This document shows, in pieces, positions 18,135-27,151 of a DNA stretch of 64,000 nucleotides (positions are counted from its first letter, which is position 1; each line of letters starts with the position of its first letter). Made by a program: the position numbers and the translations under genes. Origin of the DNA: an uncultured Lachnobacterium sp. (lineage in GTDB: Bacteria > Bacillota > Clostridia > Lachnospirales > Lachnospiraceae); the NCBI GenBank assembly GCA_900546625.1, contig URDU01000007.1, positions 48,282 through 112,281 on the forward strand, read 5' to 3'. Below the pieces are notes generated by a model, which ran no database searches, was not told where the DNA came from, and saw only the letters and a list, made by a program, of their open reading frames with translations.

Positions 18135-19514
18135 ATGTATAAAATAGATTTCAGCAAACCAATACACATTCATTTCATAGGCATCGGCGGTATCAGCATG
18201 AGCGGTCTCGCAGAGATTCTGCATGAGGAGGGCTTTACCATTTCAGGCTCCGATTCAAAGGAATCAGACCTCACAAAGACGCTTGCTGCAAAGGGCATAA
18301 AAGTCATATATGGCCAGAGCGCTGACAATATCACCTCCGGTATCGACCTGGTGGTTTACACTGCAGCTATCCACGAAAGCAATCCTGAGTTTGCCGCAGC
18401 AAAGGCAGCCGGTATTCCGATGCTTACAAGAGCCGAGCTTCTCGGACAGATTATGGATAATTACGATTATTCTATTGCTGTAGCCGGTACACACGGCAAG
18501 ACTACCACCACATCCATGATCAGCGAGATTCTTCTTGCCGCCCAGACAGATCCTACCATTTCCGTAGGAGGTATTTTGTCATCTATCCACGGCAATCTGC
18601 GTGTTGGCGATTCAGAGTATTTCATCTCTGAGGCATGTGAGTACACAAACAGCTTTTTGAATTTCAGACCACGCTACAGCATTATTTTAAATATTGAGGC
18701 TGAGCATCTGGATTTCTTCAAGGATATCAACGACATCAGACATTCCTTCCGCGAGTATGCTTCAAACACTCTCGCAGGCGGCGCTACCATCATCAATGGC
18801 GAGATTGACCGCTATGATGAGATTGTCGCAGGGCTTCCTCAGAAGATTATCACCTATGGCTTTGATTCAAAATATGATTTCTATCCGGAAAATATAACCT
18901 ATGACGATAAAGCCTGTGCATCTTTTACAGCTATGAGACAGGGTAGTCCACTTTTCGACGTAAAGCTCTCTGTTCCGGGCGCTCACAACGTAAGCAATGC
19001 GCTCGCAACCATAGCTTTATCCACCACACTCGGTCTTGATGAGGAGTCTATCCTCGCAGGTCTCGACAAATTTGGCGGTGCTGACAGACGTTTCCAGTAC
19101 AAGGGCAAGGTGAACGGTGTCACAGTCATTGATGACTACGCTCACCATCCAACCGAGATCCGTGCAACACTGACAGCTGCACAGAAATATCCACATGACA
19201 GGCTCGTTCTTTGCTTCCAGCCGCATACCTATTCCAGAACCAAGGCATTCTTAAATGATTTTGCCGATGTTCTTTCCATGGCAGATGTTGTGGTGCTTGC
19301 CGATATCTATGCTGCTCGTGAGCAGAACACCTACGGTATTTCATCCAAGGACATCCTGGATTTATTGCTCGAAAAAGGTGTGAATGCGCACTATTTCCCA
19401 TCATTTGAGGAAATCGAGAAATTTTTATCAGAAAATTGTGTAAACGGTGACCTGTTGATAACAATGGGTGCCGGAAATGTAGTAGAAATCGGCGAAGACC
19501 TGCTTAAGAAATAA
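18135..19514 (+). CDS. murC: UDP-N-acetylmuramate--L-alanine ligase
   Basis: 459 residues, normal for MurC. It adds L-Ala to UDP-MurNAc, the first amino-acid step of the peptidoglycan stem. It shows the N-terminal dinucleotide-like fold IHFIGIGGISMSGLA, the ATP-binding AGTHGKTTTT near residue 116, and the Mur ligase C-terminal domain with DDYAHHPTEI and FQPHTYSRT. A small GC hairpin (ACTCGG/CCGAGT, 19665-19681) downstream may terminate it. Confidence 0.97.
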   Translation: MYKIDFSKPIHIHFIGIGGISMSGLAEILHEEGFTISGSDSKESDLTKTLAAKGIKVIYGQSADNITSGIDLVVYTAAIHESNPEFAAAKAAGIPMLTRAELLGQIMDNYDYSIAVAGTHGKTTTTSMISEILLAAQTDPTISVGGILSSIHGNLRVGDSEYFISEACEYTNSFLNFRPRYSIILNIEAEHLDFFKDINDIRHSFREYASNTLAGGATIINGEIDRYDEIVAGLPQKIITYGFDSKYDFYPENITYDDKACASFTAMRQGSPLFDVKLSVPGAHNVSNALATIALSTTLGLDEESILAGLDKFGGADRRFQYKGKVNGVTVIDDYAHHPTEIRATLTAAQKYPHDRLVLCFQPHTYSRTKAFLNDFADVLSMADVVVLADIYAAREQNTYGISSKDILDLLLEKGVNAHYFPSFEEIEKFLSENCVNGDLLITMGAGNVVEIGEDLLKK

Positions 19515-19533
19515 GTTATCCACGTTATCCACA
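19515..19533 (+). promoter_or_regulatory. DnaA-box pair 1
   Basis: Two abutting DnaA-box sequences, TTATCCACG (19516-19524) and TTATCCACA (19525-19533), the second a perfect match to the TTATNCACA consensus. They begin immediately after the murC stop and 240 nt before the DnaD-domain gene. An imperfect inverted box (TGTGGATTT) lies at 19563-19571. Confidence 0.7.
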
Positions 19534-19634
19534 TACAAAATGTTAACAACTCTCATTTTGTGTGTGGATTTTTTAAATAATTTTCAACAGCTTATATACC
19601 CTGTGATACATTGATTTTTCAATTATTTTACACA

Positions 19635-19653
19635 GTTATCCACGTTATCCACA
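19635..19653 (+). promoter_or_regulatory. DnaA-box pair 2
   Basis: An exact copy of pair 1: TTATCCACG (19636-19644) abutting TTATCCACA (19645-19653) in the same orientation and 120 nt further on, roughly eleven helical turns. Together the four boxes lie upstream of two primosome genes, where DnaA could regulate transcription or be titrated. Confidence 0.7.
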
Positions 19654-19771
19654 TTTTTTTGTGGACTCGGAAAGCCCGAGTTTACAAGGCTTGTAGCACT
19701 TTTACCATCTTCACACGGTTAAAATATTGTGCTATAATTGCTCACAGGTTAAGCGAAAGAGAGTTTTTTAT

Positions 19772-21013
19772 ATGACAGCGATAAACATTAGCAGTGACAT
19801 AGCAACATCATTCACTACTGTGTCAGATATTTTTATAGATCAATACATGCCAAAGGCAAATGGCGAGTTTGTCAAGGTATACCTTTATCTGCTCCGTGCG
19901 ACAGGCTCCGGGGCAGGCATAGCAACCATTTCAGAGATTGCCGACCATTTCAGCAACACTGAGGCCGACATCGTACGTGCCCTCAATTACTGGGCATCTG
20001 AGGGTATTTTGCAGGTGCAAACCGGTGCTGACGGTCAGATTATGGGAATCAACCTCTGCAGCCTTGCCGTATCCGCTATGCAGGCTGCGCAGAATAATAT
20101 ACAACGTGACGTGGCTGATAATGCCACACAGAATAATATGCAAAATGGTGTGATTAATAACGCTGTGCAAAATAATATGCAAAGCAATGTGGATAATAAC
20201 ACTGCGCAAAATATTTCCGGCGCGGATAGTCAGGTGCAGGATTCCGTTGTGGAAAAGCTTAAGAACCAGGCTACTGACAAGCCTGCGCCTTCACAGAAGG
20301 AATACACACTTGATGAGATTAAGGAGTTTAGAAAGAATCCTGATATTTCAGAGCTTTTCTTTATTATAGAGACATACCTGAAGCATACGCTCTCTTCCAC
20401 AGACACCAATATGGTGCTCTACTGGCTGGACAAGCTCCATTTTTCTACCGACCTGGTGGAGTATCTCGTGGAGTACTGCATTACTAAGGGACATTCAAGC
20501 CTTCGTTACATGAACAAGGTCGCTCTCGGCTGGGCCGATTCCGGCATAAAGACCGTAGACCAGGCAAAGGACGATGCAGCCGCTCACTCACAGATTTACT
20601 ATTCTGTAATGAAGGCTCTAGGCATCACAGGCCGCAATCTGGTTGACTCTGAGGTGTCACTCATCAACAAATGGGTCGGCGAATACGGCTTCGATATGGA
20701 GCTTGTAAAGGCCGCCTGCAGTAAAACCATTTCAGCTATCCAGAAGCCAAGCTTCGAGTACACAGACTCCATACTCACAAACTGGAGGAAAAAGGATGTA
20801 CATACATTAAAGGATGTTGAGGTGCTTGATGCAAACTTTGCAAAAGCCAATAAAGCCACAGGCTCCGGCTCCTCACAGGGTGCAAATGCTGCAAATGGTT
20901 TCTCAAAACCCAAAAGCAATAATTCGAATTCCAAAAATAAATTTAATAACTTCAATCAGCGCAACAATGATTACGACAAGCTGGAGAAGCTGTTTCTGAA
21001 TTCGACGGTATGA
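19772..21013 (+). CDS. DnaD-domain replication initiation protein
   Basis: 413 residues from the ATG at 19772, which has GAGAG eight nt before it; an upstream in-frame start at 19727 lacks a ribosome site. Residues 1-110 form a winged-helix region (DnaB/DnaD N-terminal type). About 100-145 is an Asn/Gln-rich linker built of 13-residue repeats. A DnaB_2/DnaD-type domain is at about 190-265 (FIIETYLKHTLSS...MVLYWLD, YMNKVALGWADSGI), with a second copy at about 275-345 (IINKW-like, YTDSILTNWRKKDV). The C-terminal tail is Asn/Ser-rich and probably binds DNA. The family helps load the replicative helicase. A DnaI-like loader follows. Confidence 0.85.
   Translation: MTAINISSDIATSFTTVSDIFIDQYMPKANGEFVKVYLYLLRATGSGAGIATISEIADHFSNTEADIVRALNYWASEGILQVQTGADGQIMGINLCSLAVSAMQAAQNNIQRDVADNATQNNMQNGVINNAVQNNMQSNVDNNTAQNISGADSQVQDSVVEKLKNQATDKPAPSQKEYTLDEIKEFRKNPDISELFFIIETYLKHTLSSTDTNMVLYWLDKLHFSTDLVEYLVEYCITKGHSSLRYMNKVALGWADSGIKTVDQAKDDAAAHSQIYYSVMKALGITGRNLVDSEVSLINKWVGEYGFDMELVKAACSKTISAIQKPSFEYTDSILTNWRKKDVHTLKDVEVLDANFAKANKATGSGSSQGANAANGFSKPKSNNSNSKNKFNNFNQRNNDYDKLEKLFLNSTV
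20093..20209 (+). repeat. Three tandem 39-bp units inside the dnaD-like gene
   Basis: Units 20093-20131, 20132-20170 and 20171-20209 each begin AATAATAT and encode a 13-residue Asn/Gln-rich repeat (NNMQNGVINNAVQ type). Being a multiple of three, copy-number change would alter linker length without breaking the frame. Confidence 0.85.
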
Positions 21014-21131
21014 TTTTATTGTATGATTTAAGCTACATGATTTCAATTATATGATTTAACTTGTATGATTTCTGTTGCGCAATTAAGTTATATGTTTTTT
21101 CAAGTTATATTTCACATCCCAAGGAGGATAT

Positions 21132-22115
21132 ATGGCACTTACCAATGCTCAATATGATGAGATAATGCGAGGCTACGATAAACGCCAGCTTCAGAACAAA
21201 TACATACATGACAAGCGTATTGAGGAAGCCTATCGCAAGGCGCCACGCCTCAAGGAGATTGACTCGGAGATTGCATCGGCATCCGTCAGGCAGGCGTACA
21301 GGCTTATGGACGGCGATGAGAATGCTCTTGCCGCTTTACGTCTTGCAATCGAGGACTATAAGGAGGAGCGCGCTGCGCTGCTATCCACACTCGGGTATCC
21401 GCTTGATTATTTTGAGCCGATTTACACCTGTCCAGATTGCCATGATACAGGGTATATAGACGGTCAGAAATGTCATTGCTTCAAGCAGGCCATCATCAAT
21501 ACCGTTTATTCTCAGTCCAATATCAGGGAGATTTTGTCACGTGAGAATTTCTCTACTCTCTCATTTGATTATTACTCAGATGAGCAGAAAAATCCTGCGA
21601 CAGGGCTGTCTGCTCTCGCCACAGCAAAGCTTGCAGTGACGAAGTGTCATGATTTTATAGACAATTTTGAAAATAAGCCCAAAAACATATTTTTCTACGG
21701 TAATACCGGCGTCGGAAAGACTTTTCTGTCTAATTGCATTGCAAAAGAGCTTTTAGATGCAGGTTACTCCGTAATTTACTTTACAGCGTTCCAATTATTT
21801 GATATATTAAGCAAAGGTGTGTTTGAAAAGGATGCAGATGCCATCGCAGCGCACCAGAATATATTCGACTGTGATTTACTTATCATAGACGACCTCGGAA
21901 CCGAGCTTTCCAACTCATTTACCACATCACAGCTTTTCCTTTGTGTAAATGAGCGTATACTGCGCCGGAAATCGACTATTATTTCCACTAATCTGAATCT
22001 GGAGCAGATAGCAGAGCTTTACTCTGAGAGAACACTTTCAAGAATTTCAAGCAATTATAGTTTTATCAAGCTCTTCGGAGATGACATACGAATTAAAAAG
22101 CGTCTTTCCAAATAG
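21132..22115 (+). CDS. DnaI/DnaC-like helicase loader ATPase
   Basis: 327 residues. The N-terminal part (to about 125) has a zinc-binding cluster CPDC...CHC around residues 98-116, as in DnaI. The AAA+ domain has Walker A GNTGVGKTFL, Walker B LLIIDDLGTE, and sensor residues in ISTNLNLEQI. It would load the DnaB-type helicase onto single-stranded DNA at the origin or restart sites, partnering the DnaD-type protein encoded just upstream. It has a strong AAGGAGG site 7 nt before the ATG. Confidence 0.9.
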   Translation: MALTNAQYDEIMRGYDKRQLQNKYIHDKRIEEAYRKAPRLKEIDSEIASASVRQAYRLMDGDENALAALRLAIEDYKEERAALLSTLGYPLDYFEPIYTCPDCHDTGYIDGQKCHCFKQAIINTVYSQSNIREILSRENFSTLSFDYYSDEQKNPATGLSALATAKLAVTKCHDFIDNFENKPKNIFFYGNTGVGKTFLSNCIAKELLDAGYSVIYFTAFQLFDILSKGVFEKDADAIAAHQNIFDCDLLIIDDLGTELSNSFTTSQLFLCVNERILRRKSTIISTNLNLEQIAELYSERTLSRISSNYSFIKLFGDDIRIKKRLSK

Positions 22116-22161
22116 CGCTTTTTATATATATTTAGTTTATTTATTATATGGAGGAATAACA

Positions 22162-23355
22162 ATGCCAAACGATGAGAGAATTTTGGAGACTATGCCAACC
22201 GGTACACTTGGACTTGTTGCAACTGACAGTTGTATAGGTCTTGCCCAGAAGGTAGATGCATACTTACAGGGCTGGAGAGAGCACAGAGAACACCAGCATG
22301 CTAACGAAAGTGCTTTCAAGGACTACTACAAAAACAGCTATATTATCAAGCCTTCTACACCTAGATTCGGTTCTGGCGAAGCTAAATGTGTTATCAACCA
22401 GTCAGTTCGTGGTTATGATCTGTACATCATGGTAGATGTAACAAACTACAGTCTTACCTATACAGTATGCGGTCAGACAAACCACATGTCACCTGATGAC
22501 CACTATGCAGACTTAAAGCGTGTTATCGCTGCAGCCGGCGGAAAAGCAAGAAGAATCACAGTTATCATGCCTTTCCTTTATGAGAGCCGTCAGCACAGAC
22601 GTACAGGCCGTGAGTCTCTTGACTGTCCATTAGCTCTTCAGGAGCTTATCAACATGGGTGTAGACAATATCATCACCTTCGATGCTCATGACCCTCGTGT
22701 GGTAAATGCTATTCCTCTTAACGGCTTTGAGAATGTAATGCCTTCTTACCAGTTCATCAAGGGCATCTTAAAGAACGTAAAGGATATCACTATTGACGCT
22801 GACCATCTCATGATTATCTCTCCTGATGAGGGTGCTACAAACCGTGCTATCTACCTTGCAAACGTACTCGGTGTAGACATGGGTATGTTCTACAAGCGTC
22901 GTGATTACAGCCGTATCGTAGACGGACGTAACCCTATCGTAGCTCATGAGTTCCTCGGAACAAATGTAGAGGGTAAGGATGTTCTTATCATCGATGATAT
23001 GATTTCTTCAGGCGAGAGTATGATTGATACAGCTAGAGAGCTCAAGAAGCGTAAAGCTAACAGAATCTTTGTTGTTTCTACATTCGGTCTCTTCACAAAC
23101 GGCTTTGATTCATTTGACAAGGCTTACGAGGAGCGTCTCATCTACAGAGTAGTTACAACAAACCTCATCTACCAGTCACCTGAGCTTCTCTCTAAGGAGT
23201 ACTATATCAGCTGTGACATGAGTAAATACATCGCATACCTCATTGATACATTAAACCATGACTGTTCTATCAGTGATCTTCTCTCACCATATGACAGAAT
23301 CAAGAAGTGTGTTCAGAAGTACAATGATGAGCAGGCTGCAGCAAAAAATAAATAA
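22162..23355 (+). CDS. prs: Ribose-phosphate pyrophosphokinase, long divergent type
   Basis: 397 residues from ATG 22162, preceded by GGAGG; the frame is open upstream but without a ribosome site. It makes PRPP from ribose-5-phosphate and ATP. The PRPP loop DVLIIDDMISSGESMID and the ribose-5-phosphate flexible region (RRDYSRIVDGRNPIV) are clear. Compared with classical Prs (about 315 residues) it has a longer N-terminus and inserts, and the usual ARQDRK block reads SRQHRRTGRES. This type is frequent in Clostridia, so the activity is likely but the allosteric control may differ. Confidence 0.85.
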   Translation: MPNDERILETMPTGTLGLVATDSCIGLAQKVDAYLQGWREHREHQHANESAFKDYYKNSYIIKPSTPRFGSGEAKCVINQSVRGYDLYIMVDVTNYSLTYTVCGQTNHMSPDDHYADLKRVIAAAGGKARRITVIMPFLYESRQHRRTGRESLDCPLALQELINMGVDNIITFDAHDPRVVNAIPLNGFENVMPSYQFIKGILKNVKDITIDADHLMIISPDEGATNRAIYLANVLGVDMGMFYKRRDYSRIVDGRNPIVAHEFLGTNVEGKDVLIIDDMISSGESMIDTARELKKRKANRIFVVSTFGLFTNGFDSFDKAYEERLIYRVVTTNLIYQSPELLSKEYYISCDMSKYIAYLIDTLNHDCSISDLLSPYDRIKKCVQKYNDEQAAAKNK

Positions 23356-23371
23356 TTAATCGTATTAATCG

Positions 23372-23410
23372 AAAAGCCGTGTGAAATGAATGAGATTTCA
23401 CACGGCTTTT
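23372..23410. terminator. prs terminator
   Basis: Long perfect stem AAAAGCCGTGTGAAAT / ATTTCACACGGCTTTT with a short loop, 16 nt after the prs stop and followed by CTT. It could also work in the reverse direction. Confidence 0.9.
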
Positions 23411-23424
23411 CTTATAAATATAAA

Positions 23425-23467
23425 AAACCAGAGAAGTGAGCGTTATCCGCTCAAATCTCTGGTTTTA
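23425..23467 (-). terminator. Terminator of the ribosomal/rpoA cluster (after rplQ)
   Basis: Stem AAACCAGAGA/TCTCTGGTTT with an inner GAGCG/CGCTC hairpin; read on the minus strand it ends in TTTTTTATA. It lies 30 nt past the rplQ stop and closes the S10-spc-alpha transcript. Confidence 0.88.
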
Positions 23468-23496
23468 TTTAGTCTAAGATTTATACCGATTAAATA

Positions 23497-24021
23497 TTAA
23501 ACTAACTCAAGGAGAACCTCTAAAGCTCCGTCACCCTTACGCTGTCCAATCTTAACGATTCTTGTGTAACCACCGTTACGATCTGCATACTTAGGAGCGA
23601 TCTCATCGAATAACTTGTTTGTTACATCGATAGTCTTTGTTCCCTTCTTTGTGCCGTCAGACTCTTTAGCTGTGTAAAGAACCTTGAGCATCTGTCTTCT
23701 GGCATGAAGACGTGAAGCAGAATCCTTCTTGATCTTCTTCTCTACTTCGTCATAAACAGTAACTTTCTTTCCGTCTACAACCTCTTTTACTCTCTTGCCG
23801 TCTTTGTCCTTGCGGGCAACCTTAGCTGTTACAGTAACCTCTTCGAAGTTGTCTTTCTCTTTTACTGCTAATGCGATAAGACCCTCAGCGATCTTACGAA
23901 CCTCTTTAGCCTTAGCCTCTGTTGTAACGATCTTTCCGTTAACGAGAAGCTGTGTAACCTGACCTCTGAGTAAAGCCTTTCTCTGGCTTGATGTTCTGCT
24001 TAACTTACGATATTTTGCCAT
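23497..24021 (-). CDS. rplQ: 50S ribosomal protein L17
   Basis: 174 residues from ATG 24021, which has GGAGG eight nt upstream; the frame opens five codons earlier (GTG-like start) without support. The core ([23 protein letters not shown] and the C-terminal [16 protein letters not shown]) is typical, but about 45 residues rich in Lys, Val and Asp are inserted between about 70 and 115, making it longer than the usual 115-130 residues. Last gene of the cluster, 272 nt after rpoA. Confidence 0.95.
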   Translation of the reverse strand: MAKYRKLSRTSSQRKALLRGQVTQLLVNGKIVTTEAKAKEVRKIAEGLIALAVKEKDNFEEVTVTAKVARKDKDGKRVKEVVDGKKVTVYDEVEKKIKKDSASRLHARRQMLKVLYTAKESDGTKKGTKTIDVTNKLFDEIAPKYADRNGGYTRIVKIGQRKGDGALEVLLELV

Positions 24022-24293
24022 TTTAATTTCCTCCATTTGTGGGACATCCGGTCACGCTCTTCGGTCTTACTGCCAGACATCGTATCTTGTTGTGATAAAG
24101 CCTTGCCTTATTTCAAAAAGCAAATGCTCAAATCAGTTGCCACTCATGTATCAGACACGGTCACGCTCTTTGGTCTTACTGCCCCTGCCGTTATGAGTTT
24201 TGTCACACATAAACATAAATATGATATTGATATTTTAAATTTATATACGACCAATTTATTTAGAAGAATCAGTACAAGGATTATTCTGATGAA
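24022..24293 (-). repeat. rpoA-rplQ spacer with two 26-bp direct repeats
   Basis: The spacer contains two near-identical units, 24049-24074 and 24158-24183, differing at one base (CGGTCACGCTCTTC versus CGGTCACGCTCTTT, then GGTCTTACTGCC). They are 109 nt apart on the untranslated leader of rplQ. No ORF here is credible. Confidence 0.75.
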
Positions 24294-25253
24294 TTATTCC
24301 TCAGTCTGATTTAACTCTAAACCTAATTCCTTTAATTTTGCTAAAACTTCCTCTAAAGACTTGCGACCAAGGTTACGAACCTTCATCATGTCCTCAGGTG
24401 TTCTATTGATAAGCTCTGCAACAGTGTTGATTCCTGCACGCTTTAAGCAGTTGTATGAACGAACTGAAAGCTCAAGCTCATCGATGTTCATCTCAAGAAC
24501 CTTCTCCTGAGCATCGTTTTCTTTCTCGACCATAACGTCAACCTGCTGTGCTGCCTCTGAAAGATCGATGAACAGATTTAAGTGCTCACTTAATACCTTA
24601 GCTGCAAGGCTGACTGCCTCGTCCGGCTCCAATGTACCGTTTGTAAATACATCTAATGTAAGCTTATCGTAATCTGTAACCTGACCTACACGGGTATTCT
24701 CTACAGTAAGGTTAACACGCTCAACAGGAGTGTAGATTGAATCTACAGCAAGAACTCCGATTGGTGTATCCTCGTTCTTGTTCTTCTCAGCTCCGACATA
24801 ACCTCTGCCGTTTGTGATTGTAAGCTCCATGTAAAGCTTAGAATCTGCTCCACCATTCAAGTGTGCAATCTCTAACTCAGGATTCAAAATCTCGATATCT
24901 GAATCAACCTGAATATCGGCTGCTGTAACAACGCCTTCACCTTCGAATTCGATATATGCAACCTTTGGTTCATTTGTAGAACTATTATTGCGAATTGCAA
25001 GGTTCTTGATATTCATGATGATTTCTGTAACATCTTCCTTAACACCAGGAATAGAGCTGAATTCATGTAAAACACCATCAATCTTGACCTGGCTTACTGC
25101 AGCGCCCGGTAAAGAAGAAAGCATGATACGTCTTAAAGAGTTTCCAAGTGTTGTACCGTAACCTCTCTCTAATGGCTCTACAACAAATCTGCCATATGTC
25201 TTGTCTTCTGAAATTTCTGCGATTTCAATTTTTGGTTTTTCAAAATCGAACAC
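24294..25253 (-). CDS. rpoA: DNA-directed RNA polymerase alpha subunit
   Basis: 319 residues. Alpha dimerises to seed RNA polymerase assembly. N-terminal domain with [20 protein letters not shown] and a linker near 235; C-terminal domain (about 250-312, [16 protein letters not shown] and [11 protein letters not shown]) binds UP elements and activators. It sits in its usual place after rpsD. Confidence 0.98.
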   Translation of the reverse strand: MFDFEKPKIEIAEISEDKTYGRFVVEPLERGYGTTLGNSLRRIMLSSLPGAAVSQVKIDGVLHEFSSIPGVKEDVTEIIMNIKNLAIRNNSSTNEPKVAYIEFEGEGVVTAADIQVDSDIEILNPELEIAHLNGGADSKLYMELTITNGRGYVGAEKNKNEDTPIGVLAVDSIYTPVERVNLTVENTRVGQVTDYDKLTLDVFTNGTLEPDEAVSLAAKVLSEHLNLFIDLSEAAQQVDVMVEKENDAQEKVLEMNIDELELSVRSYNCLKRAGINTVAELINRTPEDMMKVRNLGRKSLEEVLAKLKELGLELNQTEE

Positions 25254-25343
25254 TTCAAATTCCCTCCTTCTCGGGTATCGTTGTTATATGTTATCAAAGA
25301 GTGGATAAGCCGGGAAATAAATCCCCGGCAAATCAACCTAATT

Positions 25344-25937
25344 TTACTTAGAATATAACTCGACGATGAGCATCTCATCTACAGGAACATCAATCTGCTC
25401 ACGTGTAGGTAAGTCTTTTACAGTTCCCTGTAATTTCTCAGCATCTACGTCTAACCACTCCGGAACGATTCTTCCGCCAGCTACCTCGACGATATCTTTC
25501 ATTCTCTGAGTATTCTTTTTGCTCTCTTTAATTTCGATAACATCGCCAGCCTTTACAAGGTATGAAGGGATGTTAACAACTTTTCCGTTTACTGTAACGA
25601 ACTTGTGATCAACGATCTGTCTTGATTCTTTTCTTGTTCTTGCGAATCCAAGACGGAAGATTACGTTGTCAAGTCTTGACTCAAGGATTGTCATAAGGTT
25701 GAGACCTGTTAATCCTTTCATCTGATCTGCTTTCTTGTAGTAGTTACGGAAAGGCTTCTCTAAAACACCATAGATGAATTTAGCTTTCTGCTTTTCTCTT
25801 AACTGAAGTCCGTACTCAGACACCTTTCTGTTTGCTCTTGTAAGGTTTCTTCTAGACTTCTTATCATATCCTAAATAACTTGGCTCTAAACCAAGTGATC
25901 TGCATCTCTTAAGTACAGGTACTTTATTAACTGCCAT
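25344..25937 (-). CDS. rpsD: 30S ribosomal protein S4
   Basis: 197 residues. Primary 16S rRNA binder needed for early small-subunit assembly and decoding accuracy. The zinc-knuckle cysteines are absent (only one Cys near the start), so this is the zinc-free form. S4 RNA-binding domain at about 87-150 (SRLDNVIFRLGFARTRKESRQ). In many bacteria S4 represses the alpha operon. Confidence 0.98.
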   Translation of the reverse strand: MAVNKVPVLKRCRSLGLEPSYLGYDKKSRRNLTRANRKVSEYGLQLREKQKAKFIYGVLEKPFRNYYKKADQMKGLTGLNLMTILESRLDNVIFRLGFARTRKESRQIVDHKFVTVNGKVVNIPSYLVKAGDVIEIKESKKNTQRMKDIVEVAGGRIVPEWLDVDAEKLQGTVKDLPTREQIDVPVDEMLIVELYSK

Positions 25938-25956
25938 TTTAATCTATACCTCCTGA

Positions 25957-26352
25957 TTAGACTCTTCTACGTTTTGGTGGACGACATCCATTGTGAGGTA
26001 CCGGAGTAACGTCTCTGATTGATGTAACCTCAAGACCACATGCTGAAAGGGCACGGATAGCTGCCTCTCTTCCTGAACCTGGTCCCTTAACGAATACGTC
26101 AACTGTCTTTAATCCGTGGATTAAAGCTGCCTTTGTAGCTGTTTCAGCTGCCATCTGTGCAGCATATGGAGTAGATTTCTTTGAACCTCTAAATCCAAGA
26201 CCACCGGCACTTGCCCATGATAAAGCATTTCCTTCAGCATCTGTTAAAGTAACGATTGTGTTATTGAAAGATGCCTGAATATGTGCCTGTCCGCGTTCAA
26301 CGTTTTTCTTTACACGCTTTTTAGTTGTTTTCTTTGCAACATTCTTAGCCAT
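25957..26352 (-). CDS. rpsK: 30S ribosomal protein S11
   Basis: 131 residues, complete. Platform protein of the 30S subunit near the E site. The basic N-terminus ([20 protein letters not shown]) and C-terminal [18 protein letters not shown] are typical. It lies 19 nt before rpsD and 124 nt after rpsM, whose spacer contains a hairpin pair. Confidence 0.98.
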   Translation of the reverse strand: MAKNVAKKTTKKRVKKNVERGQAHIQASFNNTIVTLTDAEGNALSWASAGGLGFRGSKKSTPYAAQMAAETATKAALIHGLKTVDVFVKGPGSGREAAIRALSACGLEVTSIRDVTPVPHNGCRPPKRRRV

Positions 26353-26404
26353 ATTTAAACTAACCTACTTTCTACTTTCTAAACTTTATTTAAGTTATAA
26401 TGAA

Positions 26405-26457
26405 GCTCTGCTTCTTCGTCCGCAGAACTAAACGCACACTACGTTCAAGCGGCGTTT
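26405..26457 (-). repeat. Divergent two-hairpin element after rpsM (copy D)
   Basis: On the minus strand an AAACGC/GCGTTT hairpin (26457-26430) is followed at once by GTTCTGC/GCAGAGC (26428-26405, one G-T pair). The second hairpin resembles hairpin 2 of copies A-C in stem start (GTTCT), stem length and loop size. The element starts 19 nt after the rpsM stop. It is a weaker family member than A-C. Confidence 0.4.
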
Positions 26458-26476
26458 CACTTATTTATTTAAGTGA

Positions 26477-26845
26477 TTATTTCTTCTTGTTTGCTACTGT
26501 TCTCTTAGGACCCTTGCGAGTTCTTGCATTAGTCTTTGTCTTCTGACCACGAACCGGAAGTCCCTTTCTATGGCGGATACCACGATAGCATCCAATTTCC
26601 TGAAGTCTCTTGATATTTAAAGCGATTTCTCTTCTTAAATCACCTTCAACTGTCATTGTCTCGTCGATAACAGCGCTGATTCTCTTAACCTCGTCATCTG
26701 TAAGATCTCTAACACGAGTGCTTGGATCAACATTAGCTGCTTCAAGGATACGGTCTGCACTTACTCTTCCGATTCCGTAGATGTAAGTTAAGCCGATTTC
26801 TACACGTTTTTCTCTTGGTAAATCTACACCTGCAATACGAGCCAT
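26477..26845 (-). CDS. rpsM: 30S ribosomal protein S13
   Basis: 122 residues, complete. Head protein contacting the P-site tRNA and the 50S subunit. Helix-two-turn-helix region ([15 protein letters not shown]) and basic tail ([18 protein letters not shown]) are standard. First gene of the alpha part (rpsM-rpsK-rpsD-rpoA-rplQ), separated from rpmJ by a 306-nt spacer. Confidence 0.98.
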   Translation of the reverse strand: MARIAGVDLPREKRVEIGLTYIYGIGRVSADRILEAANVDPSTRVRDLTDDEVKRISAVIDETMTVEGDLRREIALNIKRLQEIGCYRGIRHRKGLPVRGQKTKTNARTRKGPKRTVANKKK

Positions 26846-27151
26846 GTGTGTTTACACCTCCATAATTTTTAGTTATTTACTATAGTAACGATACATCTGC
26901 AACTTGACGTATACTCTCCGAAACACATATGCATCTACAGCTACGGTTGCACGTCCTGAAATGTGTGTAGCCATATGCGCTCCCATATTTGCATTTCGTC
27001 CCATATCACTCGGTATTATAATATGAAACCAGAATGCCTCTGTTTATTATGAACAGCGATGATAAATATCTCGCTGCAGCCGCACATAATGATGTGAAAA
27101 AAGGTTTAATAAACCAAACGCACAAATAACAGGGTCAAATATTTGTACTAA
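26846..27151 (-). promoter_or_regulatory. Untranslated spacer upstream of rpsM, possible alpha-operon leader
   Basis: 306 nt with no ORF. It holds an inverted repeat in which CATATG (26926-26931) and CTACA (26935-26939) pair with TGTAG (26966-26970) and CATATG (26972-26977), and an isolated minus-strand TATAAT (27020-27015) without a clear -35. Autogenous control of alpha operons by S4 is known in other bacteria. I infer only that this length and position would suit such a leader. Confidence 0.35.

Noticed and set aside
24037..24309. 90-codon plus-strand frame between rplQ and rpoA
   Set aside because: Antisense to the operon spacer, overlaps the rpoA end, and its frame exists because of the two direct repeats.
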